A stretch of DNA of 64,000 bases from the NCBI RefSeq assembly GCF_002931055.1, contig NZ_PSXX01000008.1, forward strand, positions 124,001-188,000. The letters are read 5' to 3'. The stretch comes from Pseudoclavibacter sp. AY1H1 (lineage in GTDB: Bacteria; Actinomycetota; Actinomycetes; Actinomycetales; Microbacteriaceae). Shown here piece by piece: positions 44,621 to 53,055 of this stretch. A model generated the notes under the pieces. The model saw only the letters and a list, made by a program, of their open reading frames with translations, ran no database searches and had not been told where the DNA came from. A program made the translations under genes and the position numbers. The stretch's first letter is position 1. Every line of letters starts with the position of its first letter.

Positions 44621-46078
44621 CTAGCTCTTCGTGTTGAGCTCGAGCCAGGCCAAGTACTCGGGAGTCACGGTGCCCGTCACGTACTTGCCGTCGAAGCAGC
44701 TCATGTCGAGCTCCTTCACGTCGGAGCCCTCGGTGATGGCCGTGAACAGGTCCCCGACCTCCTGGTACACGAGGCGGTCGGCGCTGATGACCGACGCGAT
44801 CTCCTCGATCGACCTGCCTGAGGCCACGAGCTCGCCGCGCGACGGCATGTTGATGCCATAGACGTGCGGGTAGCGGACCGGCGGTGCAGCGGACGCGAAC
44901 GTCACCGAGTTCGCGCCAGCCTGACGCGCCATCTCGACGATCTCCTTCGACGTCGTGCCGCGCACGATCGAATCGTCGACGAGCAGCACGTTCTTGCCGC
45001 GGAACTCCGTCGGGAGCGCGTTGAGCTTCTGGCGCACCGACTTCTTGCGCACCTTTTGCCCCGGCATGATGAATGTCCGGCCCACGTAGCGGTTCTTGTA
45101 GAAGCCCTCGCGGTAGTCGATGCCGAGGGTCTTCGCCATCTCCATCGCGGTCGGCCTGCCCGAGTCGGGGATGGGCATGACCACGTCGATGTCGCCGGCG
45201 GTGATGCTGCGCTCCACCTTCGAGGCGAGGGTCTTCCCCATGCGCAGGCGCGACTCGTAGATGGAGATGCCGTTCATGACGGAGTCGGGGCGGGCCAGGT
45301 ACACGTACTCGAACGAGCACGGCACGAGGCGCGGGTTCACGGCGCACTGGCGCGAGTACAGCTCGCCGCCCATCGTGATGAAGATGGCCTCGCCCGGCTC
45401 CACGTCGCGGACCAGGTCGTAGCCGCCGGACTCCAGCACCAGCGACTCGGACGCCACGACCCACTCGTCGCGGCCGTGCTCGTCGTCGCGTCGACCGAGC
45501 ACGAGGGGGCGGATGCCGAACGGGTCGCGGAACGCGAGCAGCCCGTGTCCGGAGAGCAGGGCCACGGATGCGTAGGAGCCCTCGACGCGGTCGTGCAGGC
45601 GGGAGATCGCATCGAACAGGTCATCCGGCGTGAGCTCGTCCCCGTTGATGCCGTGCTGCAGCTCGTTCGCGAGGACGTTGAGCAGCAGCTCCGTGTCGCT
45701 CGACGAGTTCAGGTGCCTGCGGTCGACGTTGAAGAGCTCCTTGCGCAGCTCTCGCGTGTTCGTCAGGTTGCCGTTGTGCACGAGGACGATGCCGTAGGGC
45801 GCGTTCACGTAGAACGGCTGCACCTCGTCGTCGCTCTTCGCGCTGCCGGCCGTCGCGTAGCGGACGTGGCCGAGGCCGACGTTGCCGAGCAGGTTCCGCA
45901 TGTCGCGGGTGCGGTAGCCCTCGCGCACCTGGCCCTTGACCTTCGCGATGTGGAAGGTGTCACCGTCCGCCGTCGCGATGCCGGACGAGTCCTGACCGCG
46001 ATGCTGCAGGAGCAGGAGGGAATCGTAGATCTGTTGGTTGACGGGACTGGTCGAGACGTGACCAACAATGCCGCACAC
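44621..46078 (-). CDS. purF: amidophosphoribosyltransferase
   Basis: A 485-residue enzyme making phosphoribosylamine from PRPP and glutamine, the first purine step. The GTG start at 46078 places Cys2 (VCGIVGHV) as the N-terminal nucleophile after removal of residue 1. GGAG lies about 10 bases upstream. LLQHRGQDSSGIA, VMPIPDSGRPTAMEMA and the PRPP loop VLLVDDSIVRGTTS follow. Reading could extend to 46306, but any longer form would bury the catalytic cysteine; that stretch holds the 27-bp repeats. Divergent from purM. Confidence 0.95.
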   Translation of the reverse strand: MCGIVGHVSTSPVNQQIYDSLLLLQHRGQDSSGIATADGDTFHIAKVKGQVREGYRTRDMRNLLGNVGLGHVRYATAGSAKSDDEVQPFYVNAPYGIVLVHNGNLTNTRELRKELFNVDRRHLNSSSDTELLLNVLANELQHGINGDELTPDDLFDAISRLHDRVEGSYASVALLSGHGLLAFRDPFGIRPLVLGRRDDEHGRDEWVVASESLVLESGGYDLVRDVEPGEAIFITMGGELYSRQCAVNPRLVPCSFEYVYLARPDSVMNGISIYESRLRMGKTLASKVERSITAGDIDVVMPIPDSGRPTAMEMAKTLGIDYREGFYKNRYVGRTFIMPGQKVRKKSVRQKLNALPTEFRGKNVLLVDDSIVRGTTSKEIVEMARQAGANSVTFASAAPPVRYPHVYGINMPSRGELVASGRSIEEIASVISADRLVYQEVGDLFTAITEGSDVKELDMSCFDGKYVTGTVTPEYLAWLELNTKS

Positions 46079-46109
46079 GCTGGGGGAGCTCCAAGCACAG
46101 GTAAGCGGG

Positions 46110-46204
46110 CCCGCGAGGGCCACTGATTTGACCGGACCCGCGAGGGCCACTGATGTGATGAGGCCCGCGAGGGCCACAGTTTTGACGAGGCCCGCGAGGG
46201 CCAC
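46110..46204. repeat. four 27-bp direct repeats in the purF-purM divergent region
   Basis: The core CCCGCGAGGGCCAC occurs at 46110, 46137, 46164 and 46191, an exact 27-base period, with variable filler TGATTTGAC or similar between. It lies 32-126 bases upstream of purF. The period is nine codons, so the purF frame reads through it as VALAG repeats. Confidence 0.85.
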
Positions 46205-46358
46205 GAGTGTGATGAGGCACCGAGGCGCCCTGAACGATTTTCCGATTTTGTCACAGCTCGCGGATCCGCGCGCACCCGCGTGGAGAGGGTTCGCTTCCGG
46301 CGTCACGTTCGCGGCGCACTAGGCTGTTGGGCGCATCCCCCCGAGGAAAGGGCATTCT

Positions 46359-47465
46359 GTGTCAGGCAACGACCTCTACGCCGCCGCTGGCGTCGACACC
46401 CGTGCGGGTGACACCGCCGTCGAGCTCATGAAGCGCGCCGTCCAGGCGACCCACGGACCGGAAGTGCTCGGGGGCGTCGGCGGTTTCGCCGGGCTCTTCG
46501 ACGCCTCGCGTCTGACCTCGTTCACGAAGCCGATCCTCGCCACGTCGACCGACGGCGTCGGCACGAAGGTCGCGATCGCGCAGGCGATCGACAAGCACGA
46601 CACGATCGGCCAGGACCTCGTGGCCATGGTCGTCGACGACATCGTCGTCGTGGGCGCCGAGCCCCTCTTCATGACCGACTACATCGCCTGCGGCCGGGTC
46701 GTGCCGGAGCGCATCGCCTCGATCGTCGAGGGCATCGCGAAGGCGTGCGCCGAGACCGGCACCGCGCTCACGGGCGGCGAGACCGCAGAGCACCCTGGCC
46801 TCCTCGGGCCCGACGACTACGACGTGGCGGGCGCCGCGGTCGGCGTCGTCGAGGCTGACCGGATGCTCGGACCGGAGCGCGTGCAGCACGGCGACGTCGT
46901 CATCTCGATCGCCTCGAGCGGCCTCCACTCGAACGGCTACTCGCTCGTGCGCCGCATCGTCGCCGACCAGGGCCTCGCTTTCACCGACACCTCCGCGGAG
47001 CTCGGCGGCGTCGTCGGCGAAGTGCTCCTCGAGCCGACCCGCCTCTACACCGGCCCCCTCGTCAAGCTCCTCGCCGAGCCTGCCCTCGATGGCGCCGTGC
47101 ACGCCTTCAGCCACGTCACCGGCGGCGGCATCGCCGCCAACCTCGCGCGAGTCCTTCCGCAGGGCGCCTGGATCGAGCTCGACCGCGGCGCGTGGTCGCC
47201 GAACGACATCTTCCGCGTCCTCGCGGGCTTCGCGGGCACCGACCTCGAGTCGACGGAAGGCACCTGGAACCTCGGGATCGGGATGTTCGCGGTCGTCGAC
47301 GCCCAGCGTGCATCCGCGGTCGTCGAGTGGCTCGAAGCCGCTGGCCTGCCGTCGTGGGTTGCCGGCACGATCTCGACCGAGTCGCGCGACTTCGACGGCT
47401 TCGAGCAGGGCGCCAAGGGCGTCGATGGCGGCGCGGTGCGCCTCGTCGGCAGCTACGCCAGCTAG
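46359..47465 (+). CDS. purM: phosphoribosylformylglycinamidine cyclo-ligase
   Basis: A 368-residue AIR synthetase closing the imidazole ring from FGAM. YAAAGVDTRAGD at the start, ATSTDGVGTKVAIA, GGETAEHPG and FSHVTGGGIAANLAR are diagnostic. GTG start with GAGGAAAGG upstream. The last 15 residues diverge. Divergent from purF, so purine steps one and five share a control region. Confidence 0.95.
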   Translation: MSGNDLYAAAGVDTRAGDTAVELMKRAVQATHGPEVLGGVGGFAGLFDASRLTSFTKPILATSTDGVGTKVAIAQAIDKHDTIGQDLVAMVVDDIVVVGAEPLFMTDYIACGRVVPERIASIVEGIAKACAETGTALTGGETAEHPGLLGPDDYDVAGAAVGVVEADRMLGPERVQHGDVVISIASSGLHSNGYSLVRRIVADQGLAFTDTSAELGGVVGEVLLEPTRLYTGPLVKLLAEPALDGAVHAFSHVTGGGIAANLARVLPQGAWIELDRGAWSPNDIFRVLAGFAGTDLESTEGTWNLGIGMFAVVDAQRASAVVEWLEAAGLPSWVAGTISTESRDFDGFEQGAKGVDGGAVRLVGSYAS

Positions 47466-47539
47466 GGCAGAACACGAGCCGTCGCGTCTCGCCGAGAGGC
47501 GAGGGCGCGGCGGACACGCGGTGCCGTTCGCCCGCGACG

Positions 47540-47617
47540 TGACCAACTTGCGTGAGCTACGCGTGCGTTGAGGCGGTTTCGGGGCTGCGGGCGTCGATAT
47601 TGCACTGATGTTGGCCA
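47540..47617. repeat. 78-bp palindromic element, copy 5
   Basis: TGACCAACTTGCGTGAGC at one end and GCACTGATGTTGGCCA at the other; exactly 78 bp. First of three copies in 400 bases after purM. Confidence 0.75.
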
Positions 47618-47722
47618 CGCGCCGGCGGGACTTGGGCGTCACGCGCGGGCGGCGGAACGGCGGCTGGGGCGGCTGGGGCGAGTCTCGGCGCAGCGCCTGC
47701 GTGGGGCGGCGCCGCGGGGCCG

Positions 47723-47800
47723 TGACCAACTTGCGTGAGCTACGCGTGAGTTGAGCCGGTTTCGGGGCTGCGGGTGTCTGCATCTCACGGATGTTGGTCG
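47723..47800. repeat. 78-bp palindromic element, copy 6
   Basis: TGACCAACTTGCGTGAGCTA to CTCACGGATGTTGGTCG, 78 bp. Identical to copy 7 including flanking GCGCCGCGGGGCCG, so the two arose by recent duplication of a 140-base segment. Confidence 0.78.
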
Positions 47801-47862
47801 CGCGGCCGCGGGGCGAGCCTCAGCTCGGCGGCCGAACAGGGCAGGGCGGCGCCGCGGGGCCG

Positions 47863-47940
47863 TGACCAACTTGCGTGAGCTACGCGTGAGTTGAGCCGGT
47901 TTCGGGGCTGCGGGTGTCTGCATCTCACGGATGTTGGTCG
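47863..47940. repeat. 78-bp palindromic element, copy 7
   Basis: Same sequence as copy 6, 140 bases further on. It ends 40 bases before the asparaginase stop codon. Confidence 0.78.
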
Positions 47941-47979
47941 CGCCGGTGGTGCCTCGGCGGGCGCAGCGGCGCCGCGGCG

Positions 47980-48921
47980 CTACTCGGCGGCGAAGGCCGC
48001 CGCGATCTCCTCGGGCGTCGCCTCGTTGGCGATGAGGGCGGCGAGCAGGATGCGCGCCTGGCCGGCCCGCAGGACGGCCGCGTGGATGGCGCCGACAACC
48101 GCGAGGTCGTGTCCGCCTCCGCCTCCGCCGTAGCTGGCCTTGAGCACGCCGAACGGCACGCGGCTCGACACGACGAGCGGGATGTCCGATGCTTGGCATT
48201 CCCAGGCCGCGGAGACGACGCTCTGGCTCGCGTTGCCCGAGCCGAGGCCGACGAGGACGATGCCCTGCACGCCGGCCTCGAGGCTCGCATGCAGGTGGGT
48301 CGCGTCAGCGCCGGGGCTGACCGCGACGGTGTCGACGCGCATGCCGGCGACGGGCGCGGGAAGGTGCAGGCGGCGGGCGGGCTTGTCGGTGACGCTGCGG
48401 AACGCGTCCGCGCGGTCTGCTGAGGCCTTCGTCAGCCCCCACGCCTTGAGGAGCCTGCCGCCGAACGCGACGAGCACGCCTCGGCCGCGGTTCTCCGGGT
48501 CGAGCGCGGCGGCGAGGGCTGCCGCGACGTTCGCAGGCCCGTCCGGCGACTCCGACTCGGCCGTGAACTGCGAGCCGGTGAAGACGACGGTCTTGTCGCT
48601 CTCGAGCTGCAGGTCCGTGAGCAGCGAGGTCTCCTCCATCGAGTCGGTGCCGTGCAGCACGATGACGGCGCTGACCTCGTCGTCTTCGACCTGGCGTCGC
48701 ACCTCGTCGCTGATCGACTGCATGTCGGCGAGCGTGAGGCTCGACGAGTCGACGGCCATGAGGTTCACGGCGCGCAGCTGGGCGCCGTGCGCTGCGGTTC
48801 CCTCGAGCAGGGCATCCGCCCCGAGGCTCGGCGTCGTCGCGCCCGATGCCGTCGTCGTGCTGGCGATGGTGCCGCCCGTCGCGATGACGGCGATGAGCGG
48901 GATCGAGGATGAGGTCGTCAC
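47980..48921 (-). CDS. type I/II L-asparaginase
   Basis: A 313-residue asparaginase. The two catalytic threonine motifs are ATGGTIAST (near residue 15) and LHGTDSMEETS (near 94), both intact, with TGSQ following. No signal peptide is visible, so it is probably cytoplasmic. GTG start without a clear ribosome site. Divergent from the ergothioneine-type operon, but nothing links it to that pathway; asparagine or a related amide is the expected substrate. Confidence 0.85.
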   Translation of the reverse strand: MTTSSSIPLIAVIATGGTIASTTTASGATTPSLGADALLEGTAAHGAQLRAVNLMAVDSSSLTLADMQSISDEVRRQVEDDEVSAVIVLHGTDSMEETSLLTDLQLESDKTVVFTGSQFTAESESPDGPANVAAALAAALDPENRGRGVLVAFGGRLLKAWGLTKASADRADAFRSVTDKPARRLHLPAPVAGMRVDTVAVSPGADATHLHASLEAGVQGIVLVGLGSGNASQSVVSAAWECQASDIPLVVSSRVPFGVLKASYGGGGGGHDLAVVGAIHAAVLRAGQARILLAALIANEATPEEIAAAFAAE

Positions 48922-48963
48922 GTGGTCATTTCTACCCGGTTTGGCTTCCGCGCGCGCTGAGGG

Positions 48964-48993
48964 TTGACTTCGCCCAATTCGTGCGAATGTACT
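48964..48993 (+). promoter_or_regulatory. promoter with embedded palindrome for the importer/lyase operon
   Basis: TTGACT (48964-48969) and TGTACT (48988-48993) fit -35 and -10 boxes 18 bases apart. ATTCGTGCGAAT at 48977-48988 is a perfect 5+2+5 palindrome lying between them, where a bound repressor would block polymerase. The first start codon is about 170 bases downstream. A second imperfect stem, CGCGCT/AGCGCG near 49068-49087, lies in the leader. Confidence 0.5.
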
Positions 48994-49164
48994 GAGGATG
49001 CGCCGCATCTGGTTCGGGAACACCGGGCCGGTCCGCGACGTTGCGCACGTAACACAGAGTTAATTCGCGCTATCCGGGAAGCGCGCTCCGAATTCATGGG
49101 GCACATTCCTAAGATGGCCGAACTCACTGATGTTCTGGCTACCGCCGAAGATAGGGGACCCCCA

Positions 49165-50103
49165 ATGCAGAAGAAGCGTCTGATTACCGGAGGCATCGCT
49201 GCACTCGCAGCGATCGGCCTCCTCTCGGCCTGCTCCAACCCGACCGCTCCCGATGCTGGCGGCACCGACGGTGGTGCCGCATCCGGCGACACGATCGTCG
49301 TCTCCTCGGCGAACTTCCCAGAGTCCGAGATCATCGGAAACCTCTACGCGGAAGCGCTGAAGGACGCCGGCTTCACCGTCGAGACGCAGTTCAACATCGG
49401 CTCGCGCGAGGCCTACATCCCCGCGCTGTCGGACGGATCGATCGACCTCATCCCCGACTACACGGGCAACCTCCTCATCTTCCTCGACCCCGAGGCAGAG
49501 ACGACGGACGCGGAGACCATCAACACGAACCTCACCGCAGCGCTCGAGACGGAGGGGCTCACGGGCCTCACCCCGGCCGACGCCGAGGACAAGGACGCGG
49601 TTGTCGTCACGAAGGAGACCGCTGAGAAGTGGAACCTGACGACCATCGCCGACCTCGCCGCCCATAACGCCGAGATCACCTACGGTGCCCCGGCCGAGTT
49701 CCAGGAGCGCCCGCAGGGTCTGCCTGGCCTGAAGGCGAACTACGGCGTCGAGCCCGCAGCGTTCACCCCCATCGCCGATGGTGGCGGACCGGCAACGGTC
49801 GACGCGCTGGTCAGCGGACAGGTGCAGGTCGCGAACATCTTCACGACGTCGCCCGCGATCGTCGAGAACGACCTGGTCGTGCTCGAGGACCCGAAGAACA
49901 ACTTCCCGGCCCAGCAGGTCATCCCTGTCGGCAACACCGAGAAGCTCACCCCCGAGGTCGCTGAGGTCATCGACGCCATCTCGGCGCAGCTGACGACCGA
50001 CGAGCTCATCGCCCTCAACACGCGTGTCTCCGGTGACGAGAAGGTCGAGCCCACCAAGGCCGCGACCGACTGGCTCACCGAGAAGGGCCTGCTCGGCGCC
50101 TAG
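49165..50103 (+). CDS. OpuC/ProX-type substrate-binding lipoprotein, probable ergothioneine binder
   Basis: A 312-residue binding protein with a lipobox LLSAC (Cys23), so membrane-anchored outside the cell. The body is the glycine-betaine/choline type (IVVSSANFPESEIIGNLYAEAL, LIPDYTGNLLIFL, VSGQVQVANIFTTSPAI). Relatives bind quaternary ammonium compounds in an aromatic cage. The gene precedes a MIO-less ammonia-lyase-fold protein, and ergothioneine is itself a trimethylammonium betaine; streptococcal EgtU shares this fold. AGGGGA lies before the ATG. A strong hairpin follows the gene, which would keep this subunit in excess. Osmoprotectant import is the alternative. Confidence 0.8.
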   Translation: MQKKRLITGGIAALAAIGLLSACSNPTAPDAGGTDGGAASGDTIVVSSANFPESEIIGNLYAEALKDAGFTVETQFNIGSREAYIPALSDGSIDLIPDYTGNLLIFLDPEAETTDAETINTNLTAALETEGLTGLTPADAEDKDAVVVTKETAEKWNLTTIADLAAHNAEITYGAPAEFQERPQGLPGLKANYGVEPAAFTPIADGGGPATVDALVSGQVQVANIFTTSPAIVENDLVVLEDPKNNFPAQQVIPVGNTEKLTPEVAEVIDAISAQLTTDELIALNTRVSGDEKVEPTKAATDWLTEKGLLGA

Positions 50104-50134
50104 GCTCCGCTTCCCCATCATGCGGTGACGCTGC

Positions 50135-50172
50135 GAGGGTGGATGCGGGCGAGTCCGGCCGCATCCACCCTC
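50135..50172 (+). terminator. hairpin between binding protein and lyase genes
   Basis: GAGGGTGGATGCGG (50135-50148) and CCGCATCCACCCTC (50159-50172) form a perfect 14-bp stem with a 10-base loop. No long T run follows, so partial read-through to the downstream genes is likely, as in other importers where the binding protein is made in excess. Confidence 0.75.
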
Positions 50173-50264
50173 TCAGCAGCAACACCCTGAACCACCGACT
50201 TCCCGACCGACTCTCCCCGCTTTCCTCACCTCCAGCTCCAAGATCTACGAGAAGCGAGTTCCGG

Positions 50265-51944
50265 ATGCAGCAGCACGCAGACGCCGAACGGCCGCACGTG
50301 CGACCCACGATGCGCCCCAGCAAGCGGGCAGCGCAGGGCAAGCGGTCGGTCACGGACGCCTCCTCGGCCGGAGTCAACGCGCTCGCTGGCACCAGCGCAG
50401 AGGGGGCGTTGCCGCTGACGAGCTTCGTCATCGGCCGCGACCGGATGACGCCGCGGATCCTGGAGCGGCTCGCCGTCACGGTCGGCCACCTCGACATCGA
50501 CCCGCACGTCAGAGTCCGGCTCGCGGAGGCGCGGGGCGTCATCGAGAGCGTCATGGCCCGCGGGGAGCCCGCGTACGGCGTCAACCGCGGCCTCGGGCCG
50601 CTGCGCGACCAGGAGATCCCGGAGGAGCTGCAGCACGCGTTCCAGCTGTTCGTGCTCGCCTCCCACGACGCGGCGGTCGGCAAGAACCTCACCCCCATCG
50701 AAGCGCGAGCCGTGATGCTCGCGCGCCTCGCCGTCATGGCGCAGGGCAACTCCGGCGCCACGACGGCGCTGTTCGAGGGCCTGCGCTGCCTGCTCGAATG
50801 CGGCGTCACCCCGGCCATCCCCTCCGAGGGGTCCGTCGGCGCCGCCGACCTGTCGATGCTCGCCGCCGTCGGCAACGTGCTCGTCGGCCGCGGGCGCGTG
50901 CTCGACGAGACCGGCACGCAGACCGTCCCCGCCCGCGAGGCGCTGGCGACGGCCGGCCTCGTGCCGCTCGAGCTCGCCGCGAAGGACGGGCTCGCGCTCG
51001 TCGGGGCGAACGCCGCCTCCGTCGGCATCGCGGCCCTCACCTCCGTGCGGCTCGACCGGTTCACCGCATCCGCTGACCTCGTCGTCGCCCACACCTTCGA
51101 CGCCCTGAACGGCAGCGTCAAGGGCTTCCAGGAGAAGGTCGTCGCGGCCAGGCCCCACCCCGGCCAGATCAGGGCGGCCGCGCGCTTCCGCTCCCTGCTC
51201 GGCTCGAGCCGCGCCTACGGGCCGGCCACGGCGGGCTCCCTGCAGGACCCGCTCTCCATGCGCACCGTGCCGCAGGTGCACGGCACCCTCATCGAGCAGG
51301 CGGATGTGCTGCGCGAGTCGGTCACGGTCGAGCTGAACGCGCGCAGCGAGAACCCGTACATCGACATCGACAACGACGTCATCATCTCGAACGGCAACTT
51401 CTCGACCATCCAGATGGCCATCACGGCCGACTCCGTGCGCCTGCTGCTCGCGCACTTCGGCATCATGAGCGAGCGGCGCTGCTCGCTCATGATCAGGCGC
51501 CTCCGGTCCGAGCGGTCGCTCGTCGAGCAGGTGCTGTCGATCGACGACGCCGACCATCCGTTCGTGCCCGTCATCCTCGCCAACACGGCGTCGTCGCTCA
51601 TGGCGCGCCTGCAGCAGCTCGCGGCGCCGGTTTCGCACCTCGGCGGGGTCGTCGGCGACGGCGTGGAAGACCACAACGCGCAGGGCTACCTGGCCGTGCG
51701 GCTCCTCGAGGACAGCCTCGAGGCGGCCGAGCGGCTCCTCGCCATCGAGGGGCTCCTCGCCGTCGGCGTGGGCGTCGCCGCGCCAGCCCCGAGCATGAAG
51801 GACCGCGCTCCGCTTGTGGTGCAGCTCTCGAAGCGCATCCGCGAGACCCTCGCCCTCAACGACCCGGCGATCATGACCTCTCAGCGAATCGACCGCGTGC
51901 GCGCCGACATCGCCGAGCTGAGCGAGCACGTGCAGGACGCGTGA
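50265..51944 (+). CDS. ammonia-lyase-fold protein without MIO motif, probable ergothionase
   Basis: A 559-residue protein of the HAL/PAL (aromatic ammonia-lyase) fold. YGVNRGLG (104-111) aligns with the YGVNTGFG catalytic-Tyr segment. The MIO segment, normally GSVGASGDLAPLA, reads GSVGAADLSMLA (189-200): one residue is missing and the Ala-Ser-Gly triad is gone. KDGLALVGAN (240-249) replaces KEGLALLNGT. It cannot form the MIO cofactor. Ergothionase, which removes trimethylamine from ergothioneine to give thiourocanate, is known to be such a cofactor-free relative. About 50 residues at the N-terminus are unconserved. It sits inside an OpuC-type importer operon. S-methylergothioneine or hercynine are alternative substrates. 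Confidence 0.78.
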   Translation: MQQHADAERPHVRPTMRPSKRAAQGKRSVTDASSAGVNALAGTSAEGALPLTSFVIGRDRMTPRILERLAVTVGHLDIDPHVRVRLAEARGVIESVMARGEPAYGVNRGLGPLRDQEIPEELQHAFQLFVLASHDAAVGKNLTPIEARAVMLARLAVMAQGNSGATTALFEGLRCLLECGVTPAIPSEGSVGAADLSMLAAVGNVLVGRGRVLDETGTQTVPAREALATAGLVPLELAAKDGLALVGANAASVGIAALTSVRLDRFTASADLVVAHTFDALNGSVKGFQEKVVAARPHPGQIRAAARFRSLLGSSRAYGPATAGSLQDPLSMRTVPQVHGTLIEQADVLRESVTVELNARSENPYIDIDNDVIISNGNFSTIQMAITADSVRLLLAHFGIMSERRCSLMIRRLRSERSLVEQVLSIDDADHPFVPVILANTASSLMARLQQLAAPVSHLGGVVGDGVEDHNAQGYLAVRLLEDSLEAAERLLAIEGLLAVGVGVAAPAPSMKDRAPLVVQLSKRIRETLALNDPAIMTSQRIDRVRADIAELSEHVQDA

Positions 51945-51990
51945 GCTCCACGCTCGCCCAACGACCACCCGTCACCAGCCAAGGAGCAGC

Positions 51991-53055
51991 ATGATCACCT
52001 TCGAGAACGTCACCAAGACGTATCCGGATGGCACCACGGCGGTGAACGACCTCAGCCTCAACATCGAGGAGGGCTCGTTCACGGCCTTCGTCGGTCCGAG
52101 CGGATGCGGCAAGACCACGTCGATGCGCATGATCAACAAGATGATCGACGCGTCCAGCGGCCGCATCACGGTCGCGGGCAAGGACGTCGCGGACGTCCCC
52201 TCCACCCAACTGCGCCTCGGCATCGGGTACGTGATCCAGAACGCCGGCCTCTTCCCGCACCGCACCGTGCTCGACAACGTCGCGACGGTGCTGCGCCTGA
52301 AGGGGGTCCCCGCGAAGGAGGCCAGAGCGAAGGCCATGGATGCCATCGAGCGCGTCCGCCTCCGCCCCGAGCTGGTCCACCGCTACCCGGCCGACCTCTC
52401 CGGCGGCCAGCAGCAGCGCGTCGGCGTGGCCCGTGCCCTCGCGGCGGATCCGCCCATCCTGCTCATGGACGAGCCGTTCAGCGCCGTCGACCCGGTCGTG
52501 CGCGACGAGCTGCAGCAGGAGATGATCCGGCTGCAGCGCGAGCTGAAGAAGACGATCGTGTTCGTCACGCACGACATCGACGAGGCCCTCATCCTCGGCG
52601 ACAAGATCGCCGTCTTCGGGCCGGGTGGCGTGCTCCACCAGTACGCGGCAGCCGAGGAGGTCATGACGAGGCCCGCCAACACGTTCGTGTCGAGCATGAT
52701 CTCGAAGGACCGCGGCTACCGCGCCCTCACTTTCCGGGACGCCTCGCTCACCGCGGAGCCCCTCGCCGACGCCGTGGCCGGCATCATCGGCCTCGATGGG
52801 CACACGGCCGAGTGGTCGCTCGCGGTCGACGAGGACGGCCGCCCAGACGCGTGGCTGCACCGTGCGAGCTCGCTGCGCGTCCCGGTCGGCGCGGTCGTGA
52901 CGCTCGACGACAACCTGCGGCGCTCCCTGGATGCGGTGCTCGCCTCCCCGGCCGGCCTCGCGATCGTCGTCGACCAGGCCGGCGTGGCCACCGGAGTGGT
53001 GCGCGGCGAGGCCGTCTTCGCCCGCGTCGCGGACGCGAGCGGCGAGCGATCATGA
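51991..53055 (+). CDS. OpuCA-type ABC ATPase
   Basis: A 354-residue ATPase. Walker A GPSGCGKT (35-42), DLSGGQQQRVGVARAL signature, Walker B ILLMDEPF and VTHDIDEA are intact, as in betaine/choline importers. The C-terminal 100 residues resemble a single degenerate CBS-pair region; the ionic-strength sensor of true OpuA is not recognisable. It begins 46 bases after the lyase gene and overlaps the next gene by four bases. Confidence 0.87.
   Translation: MITFENVTKTYPDGTTAVNDLSLNIEEGSFTAFVGPSGCGKTTSMRMINKMIDASSGRITVAGKDVADVPSTQLRLGIGYVIQNAGLFPHRTVLDNVATVLRLKGVPAKEARAKAMDAIERVRLRPELVHRYPADLSGGQQQRVGVARALAADPPILLMDEPFSAVDPVVRDELQQEMIRLQRELKKTIVFVTHDIDEALILGDKIAVFGPGGVLHQYAAAEEVMTRPANTFVSSMISKDRGYRALTFRDASLTAEPLADAVAGIIGLDGHTAEWSLAVDEDGRPDAWLHRASSLRVPVGAVVTLDDNLRRSLDAVLASPAGLAIVVDQAGVATGVVRGEAVFARVADASGERS

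Noticed and set aside
46055-46075. Another TGACCAACA element end
   Set aside because: It is the conserved CGIVGHV coding sequence of purF; no partner end lies 78 bases away.
46079-46306. 76-residue N-terminal extension of PurF
   Set aside because: PurF needs its catalytic Cys next to the start; the GTG at 46078 has a ribosome site, and the extension encodes only the 27-bp repeats and spacer.
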